Program-made: the position numbers and the translations under genes
The notes under the pieces: generated by a model
Seen by the model: the letters and a program-made list of their open reading frames with translations, nothing else
Told to the model about the DNA's origin: nothing
Database searches by the model: none
Shown here: piece after piece, positions 1-54,699 of the stretch
How positions within the stretch are numbered: the first letter of the stretch is position 1
Layout of the letters: each line of letters begins with the position of its first letter
NCBI RefSeq assembly: GCF_024868665.1
Contig: NC_079891.1
Coordinates: 23,722,103 to 23,786,102 of the forward strand
Direction: 5' to 3'
Source of the DNA: Triplophysa rosa
Lineage: Eukaryota > Chordata > Actinopteri > Cypriniformes > Nemacheilidae
Length of the DNA: 64,000 nt

Positions 1-245
1 TTATTTTAATCTATTTTTAAATTAAATTTCTTCATTTTTGTTCTTGATTTATTTTTGTTTTTCTCTGCTAAAGCTAAATGTGTCGGACTTTGAATTAGAA
101 TTTTGTCTAAAAATATGCATCTGAAGTGTTAACTCAAATCTGATTGGCTGGTTTGGTCAGATGGGCTAACCTGACTAGATGGATAGGACCAAACATTTGG
201 CAAACCAAATTAAGCTCTGTGAAACTAGAACAATTTATTTTATAC

Positions 246-3200
246 CTGAATCTGGGGTGTCCTGATGGCCATTTAAACTGATGTTTCTTGCGTAGGTGGG
301 CTGTGAGATTGTTCCCACGTGTGAAGCACTGCTCACACACGTGACACTTATAGCGAGGGGTGTAATCTCCCTAAACACAGAACAAAACCATTACATTACC
401 ATTCTTACAACTCTAAAACAATGCGTGAATGAAATACGACATTTAAATCTTCAAAGACAAACATTATTTACACAATTTTTTTTTCATTTAAATGCTTATA
501 AATATATATTCTTGCATATTTTTAACCTCTGAGTGTTCAAAGTGATTTTTAAATGTTTATGTTTTTTTGGCTGATTGAGTGTTGATTTTGCTGGCGTCTT
601 CTGTTTGGCTCACCTCGTGAACACGTTTGTAGTGGTTCTTGATTGAGTAAAGGGAGCGGGTGGAGTAGCCGCAGTCAGCAAAGTCACATCGATACCCTGG
701 CTCACTGCTGTGTGTGTCTAAATGCTTCCGCAGGTCTATCAGGTTTTTACAGCTGAGAACCACAACCACACAGACAAATGAGCTTCCACTTTCTAAACAT
801 TAACATCTTCAATTATGACAATAGATATGACAATCCAACAATGATGCATCTCACAGTCAATGATAACCTGACCTGAGTGCCCTCACCTGTACTCGCAGTA
901 GTCACAGCTGTAGGGCTTCTCGTTGGAATGACGAAACTTTATGTGGTTTCTCAGTGATGATGGTGATGGACAGGTCATATCACAAAGTGGACATTTATAA
1001 TGGTTGACTGTCATCAGAGAACAGATAGGAACATTACTAGAACAACCAGGCTACTTTATCAACCTCTTTAATCTTTAAAGCTGCCGATCTCAGTATTACT
1101 AACAATGCCAGCATGAGCAGAACCTGATCAATACAGAACATAAGAGAGGGCTGTCACGATTATGAAATGAATTGTCTAATAAATCTTTAAAAAACTTTTA
1201 ATTCTCAAACATTTTTTATTCAGCTTTGAAACGACCATATTGTTCTGAATATAAAGACTATGTTCTTTTTCTTGGAAATACATAGGAAAAAATTGGGTCA
1301 TCATACTTAAGGTTTAGGCTTTTACCTGTCAATAATACAACCGCCAAATACTTGTAAATAAAGTAAATTGATCAGGAGTGAATTGAAGCCACCATTAAAA
1401 TGCTATCAGTCATAGAAAAGCTTCTAGTCTGTTTTTTTCTCACTTGCAAGACTACAATAAAAGTTTACTTCTATGTTAATGAGATTTTGGTAGACTGGTT
1501 TTCACACTGAAATAATATAAAATTGTACTGCAGGTTATTTTTAAGGTATATGCTTTATAGGGATGTAACGATTCACCGTGAGCCGTTTGAAAATCGATTA
1601 TAATGTGTGACGATTCAAATCGGTTGAAGTGTGAACTGAATCGCAATACATTTTTTTGAACAGCAGGGGCCACCATGTTCACTGCAAACCTAAACGTGGA
1701 CATGCTGATATTTCTTAAATGCAAAAAATCCAAGAAAAGCACAGACAGTATTAGTTTGTTTATATTAAAGATACTTTTTCTATTATTAATTTGTTTTAAA
1801 ATTGCAGTTTAGTTTTGTTATTTGAAATTAAAAAAAATAGTATACAAAGAAACGTGAAGCATTTAAGAAATAATGCAAGTGAAGTTGTTCATTTCTAATT
1901 TGTTTCAACTCATTTTGTAAAAATAAATCGTGAGTAAATCATGAATAAATCGCATCGTGAGCTGAGTGAATCGTTACAACCCTAATGCTTTAGTTTTTAT
2001 TAAAGTGATTGTGTTGTGGTGGTACATTTTACAATTATTACCATGCTTTAGTTACAATATATACAATAAAATATGCAATATGCTTCTATAGAGATGTGCA
2101 ATAATTACGATGATCTGAAACCATCGCGATGAGGTCAAACAATCGCGATGAGACGATTATTTAATAATCGTGACAACCCTAGTGCATACAAAAGACACAT
2201 ACCATGGTTTCTCATATGGTCTCTCAGGAGCCTCTCGGTGGCAAAGCGTTTAGAGCAGTGAGAACATTGAAATCTTTGACCTATCAAACAAACACATGTA
2301 ACAAACACGTAAGGCAAAATTATTACAATATTTTCATTGACATAAACGAGTAAACAAGGAATAAAAATCTATAGAGAATAAATACATTTAAAGTTTTAAA
2401 GATGTTATATACGTTAATGCTGATTCTTTTGCATATGTTATTCCCTTCCCTGCAACACATCAAATCATAGAGCTTGAACCCACCTTCTATGGAGGTCTGC
2501 CGTCGTATGTGGTCAAAGAACTTTGTGTTGTTGGCAAACATTCCTCCACAGGTCGGACATGCCACAAGTTTTTCCTGCGTGTGACTACGCATGTGCTCAC
2601 GCAACTTAAACCTTCCCTTGAAGGAGGCCTCACAGTCTAGTCAAAAAGAAAAGTGAAATGGAAACCAATCAGTAACAATTCTCTAAAATGCAAAAAGCTC
2701 ACCTCTAAAATTGTATTCACAGCAAAGACTGAGGATAAGACAACAGGCATTCATTCGAAGTTTGTCTTCATCTCACAAACACATTATATTTGCTTGATAC
2801 GCGATGTTTAAGGCCCTACTTACCTTTCCAGCCACAAAACAAAACGCTTTCTTCATTAGGCTCCAGACAATGGGCATGCATCTCCACATGTCTGTAGAAC
2901 CACTCTGGATTATCCATAGACATCTGAACGCAAACACACTTATCGGCTACTTCAGATTTGGAACTTCATTTTATCCAAAAACAGACAAATATAGCTCTGA
3001 TGAACAGAATACATATAGACCTCTGAATTGGATTGTCTCCTTACCTCGCAGTGTTCCCAAAGACATAAGAAGTTCTCCTGGACCTCAGGCACAATGTTGC
3101 GGTTGTGAATACCGACGGAGCAGGAACCCATGTCACTGTGACCCTTGAGTATAGAAAGTCCCCACTGCTTTAACTTTGTGTGGTAGCAATGAAAGAACAT

Positions 3201-3523
3201 GTGTCTGAGAAGCTCCCCATCCCCATCCACCGAGCAAAAGCCACAGTCTCGCCACAGACAGTTATGCTCTTCTTCTGTAAACATCAAATTTAGCACCATT
3301 TTGCATCGTTAATTGTTGATAAAATAAATGTCTTAAGACACTTTCATTTCATGGACCCACCTAGTAAATCAGTCTCAGCCTCCACTACACTTGTATAATG
3401 TTTCTCTACGTGTTCGCAGAACTCTTGCATCCTGCCAAACGTCTCTTGACACGAGCCCCACTCGCACATCAGCTCGAGCTGCAGCTCCTCTCTGCGCGGG
3501 GCGCGCTTGCCCGAGGAGGGCAT
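246..3523 (-). CDS. hinfp: Hinfp, histone H4 transcription factor (partial, C-terminus off left edge)
   Basis: Hinfp is a nuclear C2H2 zinc-finger protein that binds histone H4 promoters and drives their transcription at the G1/S transition. Eight coding exons join in frame on the minus strand: 3361-3523, 3045-3274, 2824-2923, 2484-2636, 2203-2280, 887-1007, 614-752 and 246-370, all with GT/AG borders. They give about 370 residues. The start is the ATG at 3523-3521 ([11 protein letters not shown]), 9 nt after an acceptor, so an upstream 5'UTR exon is expected. Human-like landmarks appear in order: [62 protein letters not shown] and [16 protein letters not shown]. Together they make the tandem finger array. 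The last visible exon ends in FRYK-type sequence at a gtataa donor. Bases 1-245 are intron, and the acidic C-terminal exon lies outside the window. Identity is very secure; the final donor is the least certain border. Confidence 0.96.
1558..1984. mobile_element. hAT-type MITE with 8-bp TSD in hinfp intron
   Basis: The ends are inverted repeats of about 19 bp (TAGGGATGTAACGATTCAC, and its near-complement at the right end). The flanks are identical 8-bp direct repeats atgcttta (1550-1557 and 1985-1992). An 8-bp duplication is the hAT hallmark. The element is 427 bp with no coding capacity. It belongs to the same terminal-repeat group as copies at 27218-28196 and 48999-49439. Confidence 0.85.
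2087..2184. repeat. Short MITE remnant next to hinfp exon 5
   Basis: About 95 bp runs from tagagatgtgcaataatt to ataatcgtgacaaccctag and looks like a shortened relative of the TAGGG-type hAT MITEs. A further fragment of similar sequence lies near 1150-1180. No clear target duplication was seen. Confidence 0.45.
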
Positions 3524-3532
3524 CGTGCAGGA

Positions 3533-4130
3533 CTGAAAGTTAAACAATGTTTGGTCCTTCGTCTCTCTGAAACACAGTAAGACTACAGTTAATTGAGCAC
3601 CATGTTAGCTGTCTATTCATATCTGTCAAATTGTACTTCGGACCACAAATGACAACAACCGTGCTCAATGAACAAACAACGTTGTAATAGTTACCTTCAA
3701 AACATGCAAACTTTTTAACTACCAAAATGATACAGCTGGTAGTTTTAAAGCGGAAGTTGTTGACCTAGCATGAGAGGTTAGCACAACGAAAACATTTGTA
3801 ACATTTTGCCTCCATTTTGTTGACTGTTCTTTTTTACTTGCATCGGGTAAGAAAAGTTGAAGAATAGTTCACTCAAGATTTTAAGACGGAATTAATTGAG
3901 TGTTAAAGGTTTTATAAATAACTCACCTTTTGCGAGTACTCGAAACATTTCCTCGTTTCACCAAGAAATAACTAAACCAATCAGAATTCGCCTTTGCGCC
4001 GTCTGTTTCAAACCTCAACCAATCAAATTACACTCACGAGGTACGTCAAAATTATCATTCCGTAGGACTTTAGGACTTTTTCTCGTGTTCCGACAGCACA
4101 GCTCGATTTGCTCTCAAAACAATATTTGAA
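3533..4130 (-). promoter_or_regulatory. hinfp: hinfp 5' leader intron and likely promoter
   Basis: An acceptor (ctttcag) lies just upstream of the hinfp start exon, at 3533-3534 on the minus strand, so transcription begins further right. Two CCAAT pentamers on the plus strand (3977-3981 and 4019-4023, 42 bp apart) read as inverted CCAAT boxes for the minus-strand gene. This is the usual NF-Y layout of cell-cycle promoters. No TATA box stands out. Promoter position is inferred from these motifs only. Confidence 0.4.
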
Positions 4131-4427
4131 TACGATTAAGAAATAAATGTGTTTTTTCGTCATTCACTAATTTTATGTTAATAATGACATAATTAATTTG
4201 TTTTACCCATGGTATTGTTAGATCATGGGTTCATTTTTGAGTCAACTTCTCAACATGTCAGATCAATAACACTCACAATGTGCAGTGCTGTCAAATTTAA
4301 ATAAAAAATTTTAATTAAAAATATTGTTGTTAATGAAGTGTGTTTTGATTTCAGGTCTGAATGCAGAATACTTACACATACAAAATATTTCTGCCCCCAA
4401 AACTAGTGTGGTCCATTGTCACGTTGA

Positions 4428-4433
4428 TTTATT
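4428..4433 (-). terminator. dpagt1: Candidate dpagt1 poly(A) signal
   Basis: TTTATT on the plus strand reads AATAAA on the minus strand, about 395 nt past the dpagt1 stop codon. It is the first canonical hexamer I noted downstream. Transcript evidence would be needed to confirm use. Confidence 0.4.
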
Positions 4434-4826
4434 CAAATGAATCAAGGCAAATTATTAGACAGAACAATATAAGTTAACATCAACTAATAAAAATACATCC
4501 TACTTCCTATATCCCTGCATCACCAATATTTCTGATTTTAATCTTTCCCATTCCAAAACAGAATGTGCTTTTCGGTTCACAATTTTCTTTATAAATAGTC
4601 AGATACATGTCGTCCATAATGTACTGATGTTCATATCCCAATGAGAATCATTTGTTGTCTGTCCAATTTCCAGATGTATAGACAACATTAATGAACTGCA
4701 CTGCACTGTAGTAAAATCCCATAGTTTATAGCGAACAGACAGTTATTCAGTGGAATATGGTTTCCTTTAAATGAAAGCAGCAGGTTGTCAAGTCTCTCAG
4801 GGTTTTACACATCGAGTTTGAGGGCT

Positions 4827-7268
<2,442 letters not shown>

Positions 7269-7739
7269 GGACTAACACGATCTATATAGTATATAAAAAA
7301 CTATGTCGCTCTATAATTTGCCAATGCATCAAATTAAATCTCTTGTTTTAAAGAGCATTTGCTGTCACCAACATTCATAACTTTTAAGTTGTATACCCAT
7401 AGTTTAACTGGAATTGGCTAAATAAATTTCACTGAGTGTCTAGACAAATACAGCTGTAGACGCAACTGTAGTCATGATCTTATAAAAACGCCAGTATGAA
7501 TTACATATGACTTGCTTATTTTCGAAGGGAACGAACAATTTTCATTTAAGAGCACCGAATCAACGAACGGCAGTCCGTTGACTTTATACTGACAACAAGA
7601 TCTCCATTAAATCAGGTAAATAACAACCTAGAACAGGAACATCTTCCAAATAACTACTAAACCAGATTAATAGTACTTATCTGCAACATGGAAACTTTGA
7701 CATCTAAACGTGATAGATATGTCAGTGAATACTGTAGGT

Positions 7740-7800
7740 TTGGCTCATCACAAAATCCACGTCTACTTCCGTCAACATAATCCGTCCGCCGACTAGTAAT
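7740..7800 (-). promoter_or_regulatory. dpagt1: Candidate dpagt1 promoter element (ETS-type site)
   Basis: About 500 bp upstream of the dpagt1 ATG, acttccg on the plus strand reads CGGAAGT on the minus strand. It is next to a small CpG-containing stretch. CGGAAGT is the ETS/GABP core common in TATA-less housekeeping promoters. The assignment rests on motif and position only. Confidence 0.3.
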
Positions 7801-8820
7801 ATTAACACAGCTGTCTTATTATTTATTTTAGAAGATGTTGACACGAACATCTTAAAAGCGCAAAGCAACCAAATACAGTGCTATGATAGTAATGATGTGG
7901 GTTTTTTATCAGACATTTTTATAAATATATTTATTGTTGTCTTGGTTTGAATCGAACTCTTTTAGGCGTAACACAACCGGAAACATATGAGTGTTAAAAG
8001 TCCCGTTTCTATTTGTAGTAACATTATCATTTGAATTATTTCATTTAGTAATGAATTATCCTATGTTTTTTTATTTATATGAGCATTCATACTTAGAAGA
8101 CTTTATTATGTCTGTATTGTTGCAACACACCAGTCTGGGCATATTTGTGAGCATTATATTATTTAGCTGAAGTGAATAACTATTGAACAACGGCACGTTT
8201 TCAACAGGCACCAGGTTCAAACAAGCACTGGTCATACGATATTTCATTTATTTACAATGTGTTCTCGCTTATTTTACGATGTTATGCTTTTAAGCTCATT
8301 ATAAATGGTGTAATATTATACTCGCATGTACAAACTCTATTGTTTATGACATACTGCGAATCAGCACGTGCGCGCGTAGAGGCGCTTGCGATGTGTGCAC
8401 AACGCGTGGACGTCCGCCTTAAAGTTTTCCGCTATATTTATTTGATTTACTTTTGAAATTTGACCGTTGCTCAGCTCCCGTGGCATCATGGGATAGAGAA
8501 GTGTCCATGCATGCATACTGAGGGTTCGGACATACTATTCATGACTCATACTCATTTTCGCCTACTATATAGTATGGAAGTAGGCGACTTCGGTCGCAGC
8601 CCTAGACGCCTCATTGTCCGCTGGATCGTAGGTCAACGCCGTCGCCATATTGGTGAGGGCAAAAGCTGACGACAAAGACATACGAGTGAATGGTGGAGCT
8701 GCAGTTTTTTGGATAAAAACACAACATCGTTTTCATTTCTCAACTAATTTCAATACTTTTCTATTTACTTGGAGTACAGAAACGTTTTGTCTCCAGTTAA
8801 AGATGGTTATAGACTTGAAA

Positions 8821-8850
8821 CTGCGTATAGCAGTCTACTGCTATACGCAG
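8821..8850. repeat. Perfect 13-bp inverted repeat (hairpin)
   Basis: CTGCGTATAGCAG at 8821-8833 is followed by tcta and then its exact reverse complement at 8838-8850. Further partly palindromic copies built on cggcgtatac follow up to about 8945. It is probably part of a degraded MITE. Confidence 0.75.
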
Positions 8851-9090
8851 GGATACGGCGTATACCCACTTCTTTATCATTCGGAATTGCGTAAACCCAC
8901 TTGTGTAGTGCAGGGTATGCAGCGGTATACGGCGTATACCCTCGGTAATTTTTCCATGGTGTGTCATAAAAGTCGTGAATAACAGGACAAACTGAATGAA
9001 CTGCTGCCAATATTGTAGAAAACGCCTATGACTGATCTCAGATATCATCTACCTCAGCAAACTACAAGTGCTCAGCAATCTAATTGAGGC

Positions 9091-10058
9091 CCTGTCCCAA
9101 ATGGCGCACTTCATGTGGACTTGAGGTCTCGTGGACTTAAATTGCGCGTTCTCTCCAAGTCTAGGAGTCCGTAGAGTGTCCCATTTGTCTTTTCAGCGCT
9201 CAGAAGTCTACTCGCGAGCGCCTCCTTTGTGCCCACATTAATGAAGACTCCACTGAAGTCCCCTACCCAGGAATCCTTGCGAGCGCCTAATCACAGAACG
9301 GATGGGAGGAGTGTCGTGGATGTCAGACACATAGGCCTACCTAAACATGACGGATACATTTTTAAATGTATGTTTTGATAAAATTCAAAATTAATTGATT
9401 AATTGGTTACTTATTCGTATTATTGCTTATTTATTTTCTATAAAGCCAGCTATTCAAGAATAAAATATTTTAATGCAGTGCATTTTCTTACTTAAGGTAA
9501 TAAGCCATGTTTTGTTGCAGATTTATATCAAGTTGCTCTGGGCTCTGTAAAGCTGAACAACACAGCTTCTGTATTATAGAGAAATATTAAATAACAACAT
9601 ATGTGCATATTAAGAACACATTATGCACATTAAGTATAGTGTGAACAAATTAATAAATATACATTCATGACGTCATGACAAATGAATGCATTACAAACAT
9701 AAGCATCTATTGCATAATGCTCGGGTGGCATATCAACATATGAAATACAAACATATGAAATACAGAACAATAAAAACCGGCAGCTCCAGGCCCAAATAAC
9801 AACATTGGGACAACAAGTGGTCGACTTCACGCGGCGCTGCGCAGACTGATCAGCGAATGACAACAAAGTACCGCGAGAGTGATTAGAAAGCACCGCTTGC
9901 TCTTTCCGGCGGGATGTCCTCAAGTCTGCCCCAAAATGCACTCCCGTGTACCCTTGTGGACTCGTGCCTAGTGCCCTATGGGTCTGCACTTCCTGACGTC
10001 ATCAAGTGTGGACTCGGAGGAGGTCCACAAGACCGGAGTGCGCCATTTGGGATTTGTG
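9091..10058. mobile_element. Non-autonomous DNA element with TCCCAAATGGCGCAC termini
   Basis: The left end (tcccaaatggcgcactt near 9095) and right end (gtgcgccatttggga near 10041-10055) are inverted repeats, with further matching of guanine/cytosine-rich tract inside. The same terminus family occurs at 61885-62687, where target duplications are intact. Borders here are approximate and no duplication was found. Confidence 0.6.
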
Positions 10059-11469
10059 TGTATTGTACCTATAAGGTTACAATTATTTTGTACTTTTAAA
10101 ATTGAACAATGGTCAACAGTTACAACCTTAAGGACCATTTTCTGTAACTTACAGGGTACTTTTGTAGCAAATGACCTTTGAGTACAGAAACAGTACCCCT
10201 ATTTTTCTGTGTGTACGGACTCGTAGACCTGACAAGCACCTGCAATTTAAGTCCAACAGACAGCAAGTCCACATGACCAGACCTTCACTAGGTCATGCTA
10301 AAGCGCATGGCTTACTAGGGTGTGTTTAGGTTGTGGTTAAATCAGCTATAATGTTTGCAAATATTTCAAATGCATAACTTCTAAATTAATTATTGTTCTT
10401 TAATTCTGTTTCTATATTGTTTAAATGTTACCTGTTTTAAATAAAAAACCCAAAGTATCTGCAACTTTTGTAATTTGATTATGTTATTACACAAAAAGTT
10501 AAAGGGATAGTTCACTAAAAACTGCACATTCTGCACACTCGTTTACCTTTATGTCATTTCAAACCCAAATGCTCTTTCACGAAACATAGATTGTATAATA
10601 TTTGTATAAAAATATTGACCATGAGTTTACTTTTTTACTGATGCTAATAATCATGAAAAGACAGACATGGTTGTACTTTAGCTATTGTTATCTAATTTCC
10701 ACTCTAAAAGTCTTAAAGTAAAGTTCACATATAAGATCAAGGAAGTCAACATTTTTTTGGGACATTTGTATTTCTAAAATCCTGCGTACTGCCCTGGTTG
10801 TCTCTTCATACAGCCTGTAGGCCAGGATTGATTGCAGAATCTGCACCTCTTCTGTGGTCATCACTCATTTCTGATACGAAACTTCAAAATGTGCATAAAA
10901 CCAGGGTGGAAACCTGTCTACATTATAACACCGAGGCGTTCATCGTTTGCTGTTCTGCTTTAAAAATGGGGGCATAAATTAACAGTATACCCACTTCTCC
11001 AGGCACCACTACACCACTGCTGCTATTTCATACCTGTAATGAACGGCAGTGTTATTTGTTTGACTATATCACATACATCATGTTTAACTGCTGTAACGAT
11101 TTTACCGGGATTAATAAAATAACATATTTTATCTTTGAACATGTCTAAAATTACTACAGAAAAAGCCATTTCCACTAAACTATATTACCTTGGGTGTTTT
11201 GTTCGCTGATTCAAATAAAACAGAAACAATCTCTACATGTCTGTTTTATTTTCGGATCACTGATCATGGTGCCATCTAGTGGATTCTCACGAATAACAGG
11301 CACAAATATGGATTTCACATTTCCTTATGACAACCATTCATTTTAAAGTAAGCAATAACGAGATATGAATCAACTAGAGACATGATAAAGTTGTACTCTA
11401 CATATATCGTAAACCATTGAAATATGTTAAGAAATGTTAACGTGATTGTGCTTTTAATTTCGAAAAAGC

Positions 11470-11900
11470 GCAGCTCTCCTATTGGGTTTAGTGCTCTGTT
11501 GCCCTCACTAATATGGCAGCGCCGTTGACGTATCACAGCAGGGGAGCAAAGCGGCCAATGTGGCGTCTTGCTTCGAACACTGTGCGTGTCTCTTTAAATA
11601 CATACAGAGCGTACGCGCCGCGGTCGGTGTGTGTTGCTGCACTATTTGACAGCTCGTCTGTTCTGTTCCTGCGCATTACCATTACAGACCGTCTTGCACC
11701 GACATTAGGAGGACACGTTTTCTCTTGCGTTGACTCTAAATGGATTGTTTTATTTAGCACCCTGAAGATTGACCAAAGGGAGGCCATGTAACGATCAACT
11801 CCGGTGTAATCGCAGAAGATGCTTGGACCTGAAGATTGGTGTTGGGATGACGAAGGCATGATGTAGTAATGGATCTGGTGATCTGAAGCTAGCGTTAACG
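11470..11900 (+). promoter_or_regulatory. c2cd2l: Likely c2cd2l promoter and 5'UTR exon region
   Basis: This GC- and CpG-richer segment lies about 1.1-1.5 kb upstream of the first coding exon of c2cd2l. It holds an inverted CCAAT box (11478-11482), a CCAAT box (11555-11559) and a GCCATATT-type YY1 core on the minus strand near 11510. The first coding exon begins after an acceptor (ttcttctag ending at 12956), so a spliced 5'UTR exon must lie upstream; this is the best candidate. A 35-bp part around 11490-11530 resembles an inverted copy at 8625-8665, so some of it may be repeat-derived. Confidence 0.4.
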
Positions 11901-11991
11901 ACGATCACCGTGCTGTCTTGGTGTTACATTCAATCGGTATTAATTTACCTCTACCTTTGTCTGTCAAACACTGTGTAACACTGTGAGGCTG

Positions 11992-12168
11992 TTGTCTCAA
12001 AACATTAGGAACTGCCTACCTAGACAGCATTTTAATCGTCGTGGGCGCGCGCAACATTTTTGGGCATCGTATGCGAGTCAGCGGAGCTGCACACTCAGCG
12101 CAATACTTCTGTGATGGCCAAAATAATGTCTAGGTAGAAAGCTAAACTAGATTTTGAGACACAAGCGG
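11992..12168. repeat. Small inverted-repeat element (MITE-like)
   Basis: The left end tgtctcaaaa and right end ttttgagaca are complementary. An inner pair, tacctagacagcatttt and its rough complement near 12120, adds to the fold. No target duplication was resolved. Confidence 0.45.
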
Positions 12169-13024
12169 TGCTTCTTAAATGGAGACGTATCAGTGAGGGC
12201 GACAAGTCAGAGCACAGGCTTTGCATTAGCTGTCAAAAAGCAATTTAAACAGTGAGAACAGCTGCAGTGACCCAGAACACAACCGCTGTTCTGCTTTCAG
12301 TAATGTAACAGAATCGGAGCGGGTTTAGTATTCGTAGAGGACCAGCGACCGATTTTGCGATAGAAAAGCAAGCTGATCTGAGTTGGAAGAAGTTAGACCT
12401 CTCCGGTGTCAGGACAGGACGGGCATTGAATGTTACACTTTCACCGAAATGCTTAGTCACTTTGCTTAACTGCTTAAACTTTAAGCACATGTGGCAATAC
12501 TAACACAATACGTACACTCGTACTTCTTTTTGATAAGAACAAGTCTTGTAATGCCAAGCGGTTACTATGGTAACCACAGTGTCCGCTAACCACAGTAACT
12601 ACAGTCATTGGTAATGGAATAAAATTGGGGTAGCCCAGTATTTTGTGTATAAAACCCAAATGTTTAGACATATAAACTAAGTACGTATTGATTTACAGCT
12701 TTACAGCCCTTCATTAAACAAAACTAACTTTGGTTTTATTGTAGTAATAATGTAATAACCATTTTTTTGCAGATTGTATGGTCAAGAATATAAATACATA
12801 GACTTAGACAGCACCTGTATGTTTTCATTTTATAATTTGCTTCCTTCTAAATGTAACCATGAGATCTTGTTAACGTGTCCCGTTATTGGTGCATTCTCCT
12901 GCATTAAACCATTTTCCTGTACACTTACCCTGTCTCTCTCTACCCTTTTCTTCTAGCCTTCGTGAGTCAAGATTTTCCACCCTTCGTTAAAATGAGACTA
13001 AAGTGATCAGCGATTAGGGAGACG

Positions 13025-52758
<39,734 letters not shown>

Positions 52759-54660
52759 AGGAGAAACAAAAAATACTAAAAGGGAAAAAGAGATGGTGCA
52801 GGCACCAGTCAAATTAAAGTGGAATAGGAGTTATTTATGTTATGTTTATACTTATTCTCCACTCTCCATTCGGTCTAGAATGAAAACATACTTCAGACCA
52901 CATTGTCCCAAGACAAATGTGCTTTGATGTTTCTATGCCTGGAACGACATCCCCCATCTATGCTTTTAAGGATGGAAAACTCCGCAAAATGTGAACATTG
53001 AAAAGGTAATTGAAAAGGCAATTCATGATTGTCGTGCTGACTGATTTGATAAAAGGCTGCTTTGTGGATGGATTAAGGGCGGACAAACCCGAGAAACCTA
53101 AAATGGACGGGGGTGTCATGCGGTTATTGAGCACAAGGGGGCGACAGAGATCAATTACTATTGATGCCCTCAACCCTGTTGCTATCTGTTTTCTTATTTA
53201 TGTCGTTTTATCAGTTGCACTTTGGATCTTAATCGGATTGTTTACAACGCCGGGGGAAGATTTTCGTCGTTTTTCTCATGTTTGTGTATCGTTCACTGTT
53301 ATCAGCAGCACTGACTTATTTCTCCGGAGAACGTTAGGAGTGTTGCGACGGTCTGATACAGACATGCTGTGAGCTTTGTTCTCGTTTCGCTTTTGCAGTA
53401 AGATGAAGACGAGATATGTTTTCAAGTAGTAGTAAGTTTGACTTTAATTGTGGCTTATGGCTGGAATACACTACAAGACCTTTAAACTGGCACAGACTTT
53501 CTGCATCAAGTCCAGACTGAAAATCTGGGCAAAATCTGAGCAAATGTCTTGTAGTGTATTTTAGCCTTTAATAATTTTTATAATGACGTTTCTATATGTT
53601 TAAGACAAAAGGAAACGGTTGTAAGTATAGGCATATCTCATTAAATTGCGTTTGTGTATTTTGGTTGTAACATAGAACCCTTACGACAAAAGGAAAACAT
53701 TACAAGAACACTACATTTGTGTATATTTAAAAAAGAATCCAACAAATATTGTAAATCTAGTTCTTGAAGCACTTCAGGCTTGCAGTGGAAAGTGCTATTT
53801 TCAGGGTCCACGTGAAAACAAACCTCAGGGGACATTGTAAAAGGTGAAAAAATCACGTTATTTTTTCAGAGGTGGTTTACTGAACAAAATAAGCGTTTTC
53901 CCAGTAATATAAGGTTAAGTTACCACATTAACATGTTTTTCATTTTGTTGCAATAAACTGATCAGTAGGAATTCGTGAATCAGCGTGTGCTTTATTTGAA
54001 ATAGGAAATTATTGTATTCGTCGTAATGCCACAGATGGGTTTTATTATAATATCGAGCTGGATATTTTACAGTTTTTGTTAATGATCGCTACGTTAAGGA
54101 AACTTACCTCCCCACCCCCTTACAATGTTGTTTTATCAAATTTATTTTAAGTAACTTAAGTAATACGAGCTCTGAAAAAAAGACAAATGGTTTTCAAGTT
54201 ACCCCAGTCTAACTACTACAGTCTGCGTAACCCCTGGAATATAAAGCCTGAATAATGTTACAATACTACCATGATGTTATGATAAATAGAGTAAGCTATA
54301 ATGAAGACTGTAGACCTTCCCAGCAAATCAGAGCTTTGTATTATTGTGGTTTATTTGATGTTTAATTTATTCTGAATAAATTATTTTTGAAAATCCATTC
54401 TTCTCTCTTTTTTTATTCCAAAGCAGTAGGACAATTTTGTATTTGCACGATATCGTAAAATATTTGCTGGTATTTTTACAGTTTAATCACCAAGTAGCCA
54501 TGAAGATGTGGAATAAAACTACATACCAGGAGCTAATCACTATACGAAAATATCTAAATGTTTCAAAACATGCATTTAAAAAGAAAAGTAATTGAACATG
54601 TGTATATGGAGTGTATTTACTAGTCTAGAACTAATCGATCATTTTTTCCGTGGTATTCAT
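52759..54660 (+). other. c2cd2l 3'UTR and intergenic space to h2ax
   Basis: No second gene is recognised. It holds a 120-codon open frame at 53010-53372 with one hydrophobic stretch, which resembles nothing I know and is likely chance. The rest is AT-rich. Confidence 0.55.
53952..53957 (+). terminator. c2cd2l: Candidate c2cd2l poly(A) signal
   Basis: AATAAA lies about 1.2 kb after the c2cd2l stop, in an AT-rich stretch with TG-rich sequence just downstream. Further AATAAA hexamers occur near 54375 and 54511, so the 3'UTR end could be alternative. Confidence 0.45.
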
Positions 54661-54699
54661 TTCCGCTAAAGTGTGACTTAAAATTAAGAGGGAATGTGT

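Larger units (their letters stand above)
7269..12956. other. Intergenic region between divergent dpagt1 and c2cd2l
   Basis: This 5.7 kb holds no recognisable coding sequence. It contains a palindromic hairpin cluster (8811-8945), a MITE with TCCCAAATGGCGCAC ends (9091-10058), a fragment of the palindromic MITE family (10497-10600), a GC-rich promoter-like segment (11500-11900) and a small inverted-repeat element (11992-12168). The stretches 7800-8430 and 10620-11450 are AT-rich and I see nothing specific in them. Confidence 0.6.

Noticed and set aside
1..245. Last hinfp exon at the left edge
   Set aside because: No acceptor or sequence matching the post-finger region was found; the stretch is AT-rich intron.
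2804..3148. Plus-strand open frame overlapping hinfp exons 2 and 3
   Set aside because: It is the antisense shadow of well-supported hinfp coding exons and resembles no known protein.
8650..9048. Open frames on both strands around the GTATAC palindromes
   Set aside because: The two strands encode mirror repeats of the same palindromic DNA, so openness reflects the palindrome and not coding.
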